DNA from: Nigrospora sphaerica
Taxonomy: Eukaryota > Ascomycota > Sordariomycetes > Amphisphaeriales > Apiosporaceae
DNA: 64,000 nt
Reading direction: 5' to 3'
Assembly (NCBI GenBank): GCA_018287875.1
Contig: JAGVVL010000009.1
Location: forward strand, 744,001 to 808,000
A program made the translations under genes and the position numbers. Of the stretch, positions 54,790-64,000 are shown piece after piece (the first letter of the stretch is position 1; each line of letters begins with the position of its first letter). Under the pieces are notes generated by a model. The model did no database searches. It worked only from the letters and a program-made list of their open reading frames with translations, and was not told the DNA's origin.

Positions 54790-56714
54790 CGCCAACTACT
54801 CATCTCGTTCAGTCTATGAATCGTCACTGGCTGGTCATCCCTTCTCCTTTTGGCGGTGTCTGCACGCTAGCTGACCTCTTCTTTAGATCAGAGGGCTAAT
54901 TGCTTTTATACGTGCTATTCCTTGAGCCGCAACCCCCAGATAGCCAAAAGCACGGCTTGGAAGATAGTGACTTAATGGCGCCCAGGGTCGCAAGAAGGCC
55001 CATACACAAGGAAATCGTAGAGGCTGGGTTGGTATCCGATCGCGAGCCTGAGTAGAAGTTCAGCAGGACTCACATTGCCCTAATAAGCCCGGCCCAGCTG
55101 TCCCACTGCAAAATTGCCTAAAGAACACAGACGACGAATCGCTTTTCTTGCTCAGTGGGTAACAAGTAACTAGGTACTCAACCTCTGTTACATGTGTCGT
55201 CACTAAAAAGCCCTGAGCTAGTTTCCAGGGTCCTCCGAGTCGGCATTCGATCGGTTCCCCCCTCTCCCCCCCCTTTTCAGGGGACCTGCTGGGCGCCGTT
55301 CTGCTAAATGCACGCGAGGTAGATCGATGCATCTCTCATCCAGGGGCTTAAGAATGGAGTATAAAATCCCAACTGATGCTCGATATCCATTCTTCATGGC
55401 CCGCCTAATCGGACACTAAACTACAGTCCCGTGATCGTAGTGGTAGGGTTACCTAGAGCTTGCTTATCATTCGTTCGCCCGGCAGTACTTATTGCCTTTC
55501 CGGTACGGTCACTTCCGGGTTCCGGGCTTAGCCGTCGGTCCATACGGCTGGAAGATATCGACAGCATCATCGTCGCCGCATCATCTTCTCTTACGTTCTC
55601 TCTCTTCCTTTCTTTGGTCGTCCCGGAACCTGCGGGCCCCCCCAGTACCTCGCTCACGTTCATGCCTGCACCAGTCGGCTTGTCCTTTCGGCAGGCGAGA
55701 CCAAAAGGCGACAATGCTAGCATTAAGTTGTTCCTCTTCCTGCTTGGGAGCTTTCTGGCCTTCATTGGCGGCGTTCAGTAAGAGACTGGCTTGTCGCCAA
55801 GAACTTATCAAGAGATTGAGATCACCAATCACTAAGAAAACGCCGTAAAGACTGATTGTATATGATAGCCCGGCGTGGCCGGTCAGCACAAGGTGAAATC
55901 CTGCTGTCTTCCATTGTGGTCGGCTTGTACGCCAGCGGCCGGCGCACGTTCTCAACCGTTCACCTCTAATCAGAGATGAATTCGGAACTTCGGAATGGCA
56001 GGAGGTTGTAAAGTTATCGATATTGACACCCATTGTTGAGAGGGGGTTGTGATTCAACAATTCTTTCGCTCTTGCTTCTTTTCGACCTTTAAGCGCTCCT
56101 TCCAAACTTCACTCAACCATCATTTCGCACGGTATCGAAACCATCGGCCAATCCGCTCTTCGTTTTACTCGCCGCCCCTGCCTGTTTACAAATGGGGAAT
56201 CGATACTACCTCTAGATAGTCACGCTTCCGACTTGATAAATGAAGCCTTCTGATTGACTTGTGGGTCACACCCTGTCGACTTAGCGTGGTGCTTCGCTCT
56301 TGACCACAACCGGGGGACTGCTTCTCTTGGAAGAAGACCAACTACCCCGCACGCCGAAATGGTTACACGTGATCCATCTTCATAAAGGCTCCTTTGAGTA
56401 GGGATCCTCCTAAAACCTTCAGAGAGCGAAGATTGACTTTGCCAATAGCTCTTGGAACCTCTGAAGATCAAAATCCACTCCGACATGGCAGAAGATAGGA
56501 AATATGAGTAAACAAACTTGGGAAACAAACATACTAAGCCTGTGGAAGAAGAAGAAGCACTCGAAGCCTAGGATGAATCTAGATCTGATAAAAAAAGCAA
56601 GATATCAGTGATCTAAACTAGAAAGAACACCAGGGTTTTCGGGAGTGCATGTATACGCAAACCCAGACTCCAGAGTCAGATGGTTCAAAGTCGGGATGAT
56701 GAATGAGCAGCTCC
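54790..56714. other. Intergenic region of 1.9 kb, no gene recognised
   Basis: Contains pyrimidine-rich runs (for example near 55257-55278) and several overlapping frames on both strands around 55421-56105, none with a motif or splice pattern I could support. Confidence 0.4.
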
Positions 56715-56814
56715 TAACGTAGATGACAAGCGAGTGGCGCAGACAAGCGAGTGGCGCACTTACCGCCAAATCGCGCCAATTCAACTTTAAGGCACTATAT
56801 AACCACAAATAAAC

Positions 56815-57093
56815 ATAGAGACCGCGTCGAAAGAAAGCCAGATGGTTCTTGCTATCCAATCTCTCCAAAACGACCCTAATTTTACCCGTAGAGCCGCGGC
56901 TAGGACATATAACGTCTCCGAAACCTCACTACGTCGAAGAATAAACGGAACACGCGCCCAGCAAGACACGCGCCCTAACAGCACTCGATTAACGGAGCTA
57001 GAAGAGAATGTGATTGTCACATATATAATGGACCTGGATTCGCGGGGATTCGCGCCCCGGATGCCTGACGTGGAAGAGATGGCTAATGTTATT
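56815..57093 (+). pseudogene. Pogo-3 transposase, N-terminal part
   Basis: By alignment with pogo-1 and pogo-2 the start codon should be at 56815, but it is ATA there (ATA-GAG for ATG-GAG), a single G-to-A change. The next ATG is 56842. The helix-turn-helix region reads FTRRAAARTYNVSETSLRRR, then TRLTELEENVIVTYIMDLDS and GFAPRMPDVEEMANVI, where LINE-C interrupts. Confidence 0.85.
57078..57093. repeat. Left target-site duplication of LINE-C
   Basis: GATGGCTAATGTTATT, identical to 61951-61966. In the transposase it encodes part of MANVI. Confidence 0.93.
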
Positions 57094-57280
57094 ATTATTA
57101 TTATTATTCTTACACCTAGCGACCTATCAAGGCCATGAGGACCCCCTACGCATCTCAGCCTAGGAAAACCGTTCCGGGCTAACGTCCGGCCGGGTGAAAA
57201 ACCTAGGTTCCGCTGCCTCGCACCGCACTTGTCTACTCTCTAGCCTGCCATACCGAGATCGGGCTCAGCGTGCCCGCTTC

Positions 57281-60200
57281 CTAGCTGATAAGCTGATTCG
57301 CAAGCTGGAACATGCCCAGCCTTCCCGAGCGGAGTAGCCATCTTGCGATAATCCCAGCTTTTCCTGGCGTGTCTAGCATCCTGTCTGTGTCGATCGGCTC
57401 TCCTAGAGCTTAGACGAGATGCTCTCGTCTTTCTCTCTCCCTTGGGCAGAAAACGAGGATATGTCGGACGGTCTCCCTGCCCTGACCGCAGACGCACCAT
57501 GGGCTGTCGAAGCCTGGAACCCTGCGCTTAAAAAGGAAGTCTCGCAGCCCAATCTTACCAGTCCTCGCTTGGACAAGGATGGAGCTCTCTGCTTTATGGA
57601 GTCCCCTATAGAGCTTAAGGACGTGCTTGTCTGGCGGCATCTTAGTTGCTGCCGGGGCTCGTGCTATTCGATTTTGCTGCGTTTGTTACCATCTCTGAAG
57701 CCAGTCTCTCTCCTCAGCCTTATGTGCTGAGTCTCCAGCTAGCCATTCGTCTAGCCACCTCTTACGATTAGGAGCGTCGGGGCCTTTCGGTCTACGCCGG
57801 CGAGTCGGTCTTGTTAGGATCCATCTAGCTGCGCTATCACATCTTGCTTGGATGAGTGATGCGATACGTAGCTGTTAGAGCCTCTCTTCCAATGCCGCCA
57901 CCCTTCTGTTGAGCCACGTGTCTAAGGGGGACACGTAGGCTTCAGTTTCTAGCACTGCGGCAGCCGTGGCTTTGAAAGCTCCTGTAACCTTTCGGAGGCA
58001 CTCTGTCTGGACGTCGTTGAGTGCCTTGGCTCTATTTTTCGAGATCTAGCGGTGCCACTCTGAAGCTCCATAACCTATCGCAGACCGTACGACGGCTGTA
58101 TAGACTTGGCGGGCTCGCTAGAGAGACGCGCCCTATGTCGAGCCGGCTATCCGGTCTAAGGTATAGACTTACGTCGCCATCTTCTTCGATATTGACTGGA
58201 TATGTACGTCCCAGCGGAGACGTCTATCCACCTGGATGCCAAGGACGCGGCAGGAGTCTTCTGGTTCGATTTCGTGACCTTCTAAGGCTATCTTCGTGTC
58301 CGGACCTTTCCGTCTTCGAGAGAAGTGGACTAGGTGATATTTCTGGACTGCGAAGGTCATGCCGTGGCTGACTGCCCATTCTTTGCAGATCCTGTGAGCG
58401 GCCTCTAGCCGCTCGCAGGTCTGCTCGGGGTTTAAACCGAAGCCCACAAGGTTCGTGTCGTCTGCGAAGGCTATAGTAGCTATCCCTAGTACGGCGCGGA
58501 GAGCCTTATAGAGACCAGCTGTATAGAGGCAGAAGAGGATAGGCGATAGGGGTGAGCCCTGTGGGACGCCTGCCGGGACTGGGATCTCGTCCGATTCCTG
58601 GCCGTCGAAGAATAGCGTGGTGGACCGGTTAGATAGGAAGCTTCGGATCCAGCTGATAGTCCATATAGGGACCCTCAGCGCACGCAGGTTGGCAAGGAGC
58701 CTTCTATAGTCGACGGAGTCGAAAGCGCCTGAGATATCCAGCGATAGAAGGGTTGCTACGCCTCCATACTTCCAGGCTGTACGGACCAGGTCCGTTAGCA
58801 GCCGCAAGGCCGTTTCCGTGGAGCGGCCCTTTCGGTTCCCCATCTGTTCGTCCGGGAGCAGCCCGTTTTCTTCCGCAAAGCTGGCTAGCCGTTGCGCCAG
58901 CAGGCTCTCGATCACCTTCCCCATAGTGTTAAGCAGCGCGATAGGTCTCCATCCGCCGGCTTGGTGGTATTCGTTTGGCTGCTTTCCTGGTTTCCGGAGG
59001 ATAACGGTTACTGCTTTGCGGAACGCTGTTGGATAGTATCCCATACGCCAGCATGCTTCCGCTAGGGAGGCTAAGGCCTGGAAGAGGGGCTTTCCTAAGC
59101 GCTTAAGGAATCCGTTCGGAAGCTGGTCTAGTCCGGGTGCTTTCCACTGGCCTGCCTTGCTTAAGACGCCTTGGACCTGCTCCGCTGTCACCTCGCCGTC
59201 GATGTCGAGAGGCGCTGCGAGCCAGTTTGTTATACGGAAGCCGGTATGCATAGCCTTAGGGAGAGGGTAAAACCTCTCCCGGAAGGCCTCCGTTTTCTCC
59301 TTATGGGTCGTTGCTTCGCCTCGCGGTGTATGAAGCGTGGGGACGGCTGGAGGTAGCGGCGGTGCGGCTCCTTCGGTTCTGGCCCATCTCGCGATGTTCC
59401 AGACGCCAGCTGGCTAGCTAGAGGCCTCGTGAAGCATGTTTCTCCAGGTCGCTGTCTTTGCGGTGCGGATTGTTTTCTTTTTCGCAAGGGATGCTTGCCG
59501 AAGAGCTCACTAGGCTGCATCTGTCCTATCGGATAGCCATGTTCGCTGGGTTCGTCTCTCCTCCTCTATAGCTTCTTTTGTTTCATGGTTCCACCATACT
59601 TTGCCTCTCCCCTTAGAGTAGCGGAGGGGGGTAACTAGGTCGGCTATCCGAGTTAGCTCCTTAGTTAACGTTTCGGTGTACCTATCGATTTCCTCCGGTG
59701 TCTCGAGTAGTCCTGGCTGCGGAAGGTGTGTCGCCTCGGCCTTCGCCTAGTTATAGTCAGCTGTTTTCTAGCTGCGCCGTGGCTTATTCTGGGGGTCGTT
59801 TTAAGGTCCAGCCACGCGTATCACCTGCGGGAGGTGATCGGATCCAGCATATGGGGCGTACCCGTCGTAGGCAGCTCGGAGATCGTCTGTGGCCCACGCT
59901 AGGTCGATCGTGGAGTCCATGCACCCTCTTCGAGTCCATGTCGGTGTTCTAGGGGGCGTGATAAGCTGGAGTCTCCAGGATTCTGCTAGCTGGAGTAGCT
60001 TATCGGCTGCCTTATGAGGTCGGACGTTGTATCCTCCCCAGACAGGGTGGTGGACGTTAAAGTCTCCTACGAGGACTGTTCGTCCTAGCTGGGGACCGGT
60101 AAGGAGGGCTTCGATAGCTGGCAGGTCTAATCTGTTAATCGATCCAGGAGGAGGCGAGTACACGCAGATAACTATTATAGGACCATCTGGCAGCTGGATT

Positions 60201-60469
60201 GTGATATTGCACCTGTCTAACTATGCCTTGTAAGTCCACTACGCCGGGGGGTACTTCTTATTAATATAAATGCAAGCCCTGCCTCCCTCGGCGGCATAGA
60301 GAAGGTAGTACAGGGAGGATCTCAGGCAGTAGGTGGTCGGTATATGTGGGTTTCTCTAGGGCTCTTGGATAGCTAGGATATCGTACTCTTCGGAGATAGC
60401 ATCGACTGCCGGGATCTGTGCTTTCTTACTTTTCTGCGTGTTCTAGTGTAGGATCCTTAGCGCTGTCAT
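57281..60469 (-). pseudogene. LINE-C ORF2: endonuclease-reverse transcriptase
   Basis: 3,189 nt from ATG 60469 to TAG 57281-57283. Motifs: the endonuclease block VGDFNVHHPVWGG and SDHLPQVIRV; the RT block GGWRPIALLNTMGKV, SLDISGAFDSVDY, GVPQGSPLSPILF and FADDTNLVGFG; and the C-terminal CVCGQGRETVRHILVFC. There are about ten stops, mainly TAG at Trp or Gln positions, consistent with light RIP. No RNase H domain was recognised between RT and the CCHC motif. Confidence 0.88.
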
Positions 60470-61824
60470 GGTCGAGCGTGGATGCTGTTTAGTGTTGACT
60501 CCGGCGTTTCGATGTCTATATCGTCTGTCTCTTCGTGGGCTCTGCTGCGGGCTCTGCCAGTGCTTCTAGTGCGGCAGCTGGTTGCTCGACACTTCCGCAG
60601 CTATACTATCTGCCAGTCCTCGGCTGTTGGCTTAGGGGGTTCATGTGAGGGCAGTGCGAATCCCTTCGGTCTCGTGATATAAGCAGCCTTAGCGATCTGG
60701 ACCTGCTCCTGGCGGACTGGACACTCCTTAGACCACGCAGTGTGTGGTCCTCGGTATGCTGGACAGCAATATCGGCTCTGGTTCTCCGTTTCCGGGCATT
60801 CTTTTTCCTTATGCTTAGTCGAGGAGCAGAGCCTGCATCGTCGTGTATAGCGGCAGACTCGGGCAATGTGTCCATATCGATAGCAGCGGTAACACTGCTT
60901 AAGCTGTGCTCCTTTAGCGAAAGGCTCGCATGGATAATAGCCATACTGCCAGATAAGGCCGTCTCGGCATAGTTGTTCTGCTTGTTGGACCGTGGCGACT
61001 GCGATATATAGAGTTGTGACCTTCCTAGACAACGTCTTGGCGTTGCGAGGGAGCTTCGCTTCTAGGACATCGATGGGGCCGCCAGGCTGGTTTCGGAGTT
61101 GGGCTCTTAACTGCCCCTGGCTCACCTCTATGGCTTCCTTGTTGATACCGTGGGCCACTACTAGGATCTTTCTCTTCTGGATGGAGGCATTCTCTCCGAA
61201 GGCCTCGGCAGTCCAGTCTAGGTCGGCTTCTAAGGCTTGTTTTTCCGCCGCTGTCTTGTATGTGATAGCGTAGTCTCCGCTAGGGAGCTTGCGTGCTGCT
61301 ACTGCTGCCTCTCTCCCTACGGCGGCGTTAACCTTGCGAACGATCTCTGTGTAGGTGCGTCCTTCTATCTCTGTGGCCTTAATGGTGATCTCTCGTTCCT
61401 GACGGGGAGGAAGCGCCTTAGCTATCTGAGGGGCTCTAGGTAAGGGAGCGGCGGTTATAGCGGTGGTAGCAGCAGCGTATATCTTAGGGGCCTTAATATC
61501 CTTATAGATAGCCTAAAGCGTGTTCTCGATGGCATCGATACGTCTCTCGATGCTAGTCTGGCTATCTGGTTCCTTAGCTGCCGCCTCTAAGACTGGGATG
61601 GCGGCTTGTACGGCTGCGACCAGGGTCGCAACGTCGGAATCACCAGCTAAGAAGCGTTTGAGGCAGTTTATGGTGCTGCGAATAGCTTCTGGACTGCGTC
61701 CGGGTGCCGTGTTGCTGCTTGGCGATGGTGTTCTTGAGTCCGGAGGTGACGGCTCGGGGGGTGGGGCGGGCCTATGGCGGCTCCCACCACCCGCGCTTTG
61801 CCTCGAGGGTGGTGAATCGACCAT
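60466..61824 (-). pseudogene. LINE-C ORF1 (gag-like RNA-binding protein)
   Basis: 1,359 nt (452 residues) ending with TGA inside ATGA at 60469-60466. The Pro-rich N-terminus is MVDSPPSRQSAGGGSRHRPA, followed by a helical segment (SIERRIDAIENTL). A central domain has VNAA and VVAHGINKEAI-type motifs. The zinc region CYRYGHIARVC ... CRLCSSTKHKEKEC ... CPVR at about 60720-60900 has three knuckle-like units. A few stops interrupt it. Confidence 0.85.
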
Positions 61825-61950
61825 TTCTAGGCTAAATGGAGCCCTAGGAACGGTTTCCGGGCTATCCGGTAGCTTATAGAGTCGTGGTTGTGAAGTTATC
61901 GCTGTGTGGGGTCGGTTTCGAAAAAGTTTTTTTCCTCACTGGCGGTATTC

Positions 61951-61966
61951 GATGGCTAATGTTATT
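61951..61966. repeat. Right target-site duplication of LINE-C
   Basis: GATGGCTAATGTTATT, partner of 57078-57093; the transposase frame resumes here. Confidence 0.93.
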
Positions 61967-63376
61967 CTCGCGGAGTACGACGCGTCACATATCGGGATAC
62001 ACTGGGCCTCGAACTTCGTGAAGCGACAACCCCAACTTAAGACGCGTCTTTCTTATGTATACGACTACCAGAGGGCCCTCTGCAAGGACCCTGAAAAGAT
62101 CGCGGCCTGGTTCGAGCTTTTCCGCAACATGAGGGCGACGTACGGTATCCTTAATGAGGATCTGTACAATTTCGACGAGACCGGCTTCATGATAGGCCAG
62201 ATCACGTCCTCTATAGTTGTTACAGGCGCCGACTGTAGCGGCAAACGAAAGAAAGTCCAGCCTGGCAATCGAGAATGGGCTACCGCGATCCAGGGCGTGT
62301 GTGCGGACAGCTAATGCGTCACGCTATTCGTAGCGGTGAAAGGTAAGAACCATCTCGCGAACTGGTACACCGACAGCACCCTACCACGCAACTGGGTGAT
62401 TAAACCAACCTCCAATGGATGGACCGACAATAAGACAGGGCTAGATTAGATTCGGCATTTCGATAAACACACTACCGTGCGTATAAAGGGCACACATCAA
62501 ATGTTGATCATCGACGGGCACGAGAGCCACGTTTCGGCCGATTTCTAGGCTTTCTGTAAGGAGAAGAATATTATCACGGTCTTAATGCCTCCTTATTTGT
62601 CATATTTACTCCAGCCTCTTAACGTTAGATATTTTGGACCATTAAAGCGGGCGTACGGTCACGAAATCGAAGGGTTTATAAAGGCACACGTGAACTATAT
62701 TACGAAAGCCGAGTTCCTTATCGCCTTCCACGCCGCGTTTGTTAAGATTTTTACACCCGAAAACGTTAAGTCTGGATTCCGCAGGGCTGGCTTAGTCCCT
62801 CTTAACCCGGACAAGGTCATCTCGAAGCTCGACGTGAAGTTATCGACGCCTTCGCCGACTAGAAGCCTCCCGGCTGCGACCATCCCTTTGGCCTCCCAAA
62901 CGCCGCACAACCCGACCGAGGCAACTTCGCAAACCGATTTTATTCAAAGCCGAATCCGCCGTCACCAGGGAAGCTCTCCGACACCGATTTTATCGGCAGT
63001 CGACCAGTTTGCGAAGGGTGCGATAGCGATAATACACGAGAACGCCCTTTTACGGGCGGAGGTCAAGACACTTCGAGAGGCGAATTCTAGCCTCGTAAAA
63101 CGTCGGAGAGCGAAGAAAACACGTCTATAGTAAGGAGGAACACTCGAGATTGGCAAGGGATTAGATCTTTTAAATCAAAAGGACGTGGATGCGCAGTTAA
63201 AGGAGGCAACACGTGCGAGTAGTAGTCGCGTAAGAAGGGCGCAACCGCGCGAACAGCGTTGTGGCATCTGCGGAAACACCGGTCATAATGCACGTACTTG
63301 TGAAATAGATGTAGAAACCTCCTAAGAGTCGGATTCCGATTAGTTTGAATTGATTTACGGCGTTGTGGTTGCATAA
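61951..63376 (+). pseudogene. Pogo-3 transposase, C-terminal part with DDE core and CCHC knuckle
   Basis: Resumes MANVILAEYDASHIGIHWAS. First Asp: YNFDETGFMIGQ. Second Asp: LIIDGHESHVS. The third catalytic position at 62621-62623 is Asn (LLQPLNVRYFGPLKRAY), 35 residues after the second Asp, the DD35D spacing of the Fot1/pogo group. A coiled-coil-like C-terminus (ENALLRAEVKTLREANSSLV) is followed, after TAG TAA, by the zinc knuckle RCGICGNTGHNARTC near 63252-63300. In-frame TAA/TAG codons after GVCADS, in GLD-stop-IRHF and at SADF-stop-AF break the frame. Confidence 0.87.
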
Positions 63377-63451
63377 TTAATTAATTTCTCGTGAAGATGC
63401 CGAAAGGTGCGCCACTCGCTTGTCTGCGCCACTCGCTTGTCATCTACGTTA

Positions 63452-63866
63452 ACCCAAAACGACTTCCCAACTGACGCGGGTCGGATGAGTTGTTTTAAGG
63501 TGGTGTGCCGAGGACCTAACCTTGACTCATTTTTGGACCAGGCTACATTTCATGGTTAGGCTGACGTGCAGAGGTGACAGCCCATTTCAACGCCGTCCGC
63601 ATACGAATGGCGCATCCTCATCCGGTGCGGCGGCGGTCAGACGGTATTTCGGGCCGAAATTTCTTTCAGGCACGCTAGGAATGTCCAAGATCCCCGCGAC
63701 TGACAGCAGGTTGCCATCAGGGTCATGAAAAGGCCTTCTTGATGGCGGCATTATCGAAAGAGCCGCTCTGTTTTCATTGTACAGGCTGGGTGAGCTCTGA
63801 ACCCAAGTATACATCCACCAGCTCCTCATTTACATGATCATATTGTCACGGAGGACGAACAGGACC
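63452..63866. other. Intergenic region upstream of the terminal gene
   Basis: Right flank of pogo-3 and presumed promoter of the gene at 63867. Antisense frames at 63587-63829 lack motifs. Confidence 0.45.
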
Positions 63867-64000
63867 ATGGAGCCTGCATTCATCAATCTTGAGTCCCAAG
63901 CGCCGAACGCACCCGACCGCTTGGCCCAATTTGATGTGTTCCGGACGGCGTATAAGCGCATCAACTCCCAGCCGATACACGCCTTCATTCTCGTACCTAA
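63867..64000 (+). CDS. 5' end of a probable alpha/beta hydrolase (runs off the window)
   Basis: ATG at 63867 opens a frame to the window edge (44 codons plus two bases). It reads MEPAFINLESQAPNAPDRLA, then FDVFRTAYKRINSQPIHAFI followed by LVP. The pattern of an aromatic-Tyr-Lys strand, a short turn and an [A]xILVP strand is the usual N-terminal beta-hairpin of fungal esterase/lipase-like alpha/beta hydrolases. The nucleophile elbow lies beyond the window, so the family call is tentative. Confidence 0.5.
   Translation, partial: MEPAFINLESQAPNAPDRLAQFDVFRTAYKRINSQPIHAFILVP

Larger units (their letters stand above)
57094..61950 (-). mobile_element. LINE-C: full-length non-LTR retrotransposon inserted in the pogo-3 transposase
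   Basis: 4,857 bp bounded by a perfect 16-bp duplication. Minus strand: the (ATT/AAT) tail at 57094, 3' UTR to 57280, ORF2 57281-60469, ORF1 60466-61824, and a 5' UTR of 126 bp. It is one of the least damaged copies, with a 360-codon open RT segment at 58169-59251. Confidence 0.93.
56717..63449 (+). mobile_element. Pogo/Fot1-type DNA transposon copy 3 (pogo-3), split by LINE-C
   Basis: Starts ACGTAGATGACAAGCGAGTG and ends CGCTTGTCATCTACGT, flanked by TA at 56715-56716 and 63450-63451. Each end has two exact copies of a 17-bp unit (GACAAGCGAGTGGCGCA). Subtracting LINE-C and one 16-bp duplication leaves 1,860 bp. The transposase reads on the plus strand on both sides of LINE-C. Confidence 0.92.

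Noticed and set aside
55431..55781. Open frame of ~116 codons with a hydrophobic end
   Set aside because: An equally long frame lies on the opposite strand, and no motif, signal or intron evidence favours either.
62311..62334. Programmed stop-codon readthrough in the pogo transposase
   Set aside because: Stops occur at different places in each copy and fit transition mutation of Trp/Gln codons, so RIP damage is simpler.

Overview
The window is a piece of a filamentous ascomycete genome (Pezizomycotina, probably a sordariomycete). The evidence is short spliceosomal introns with GTRNGT donors, CTRAC/CTGAC branch sites and CAG/TAG acceptors, GC-rich host genes, and transposons damaged by dense C-to-T / G-to-A transitions, the signature of repeat-induced point mutation (RIP). 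Host genes alternate with AT-richer transposon blocks.

Layout. 0.9-4.5 kb: a secreted GMC oxidoreductase resembling the flavin domain of cellobiose dehydrogenase, and a spliced, secreted, 12-cysteine small protein. 4.9-6.9 kb: a RIP-damaged pogo/Fot1-type DNA transposon (pogo-1) carrying a 120-bp TG...CA insert. 7.4-13.0 kb: a LINE (LINE-D) between two identical 56-bp octamer arrays, then an 89-bp LINE tail at 13.6 kb. 14.2-16.1 kb: a three-exon membrane-anchored protein with an aspartic-protease-like fold and no recognisable catalytic Asp motif. 16.8-34.7 kb: one nested transposon stack. LINE-A was interrupted by pogo-2, by a second LINE (LINE-B, itself interrupted by a chromodomain-bearing Ty3/gypsy element) and by a solo LTR. 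Target-site duplications (TSDs) can be read for every layer. 35.6-38.9 kb: an MDR oxidoreductase and a ZIP zinc transporter, convergent. 39.9-45.8 kb: a Ty1/copia element with apparently identical LTRs and no sign of RIP. 46.7-53.8 kb: an MFS monocarboxylate-transporter-like permease, a nine-exon secreted LVIVD-repeat-type protein and a NUDIX hydrolase. 54.1-54.8 kb: a three-exon gene broken by one internal stop. 56.7-63.4 kb: a third pogo element (pogo-3) split by a full-length LINE (LINE-C). 63.9 kb to the end: the start of a probable alpha/beta hydrolase.

The host genes do not form an obvious pathway: a secreted oxidoreductase, candidate secreted proteins, metal and organic-acid transport and nucleotide clean-up. 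The transposons are the coherent story. Removing later insertions gives LINE lengths of about 4,828, 4,836 and 4,857 bp and an ORF2 of 3,189 nt in LINE-B, -C and -D (3,188 by my count in LINE-A). This internal agreement supports the nesting model. ORF1 and ORF2 overlap by ATGA. RIP has hit functional codons: zinc-ligand Cys/His to Tyr, catalytic Asp to Asn, start ATG to ATA.

All coordinates and splice sites were read by eye. Family names rest on motif recognition, not on database searches.
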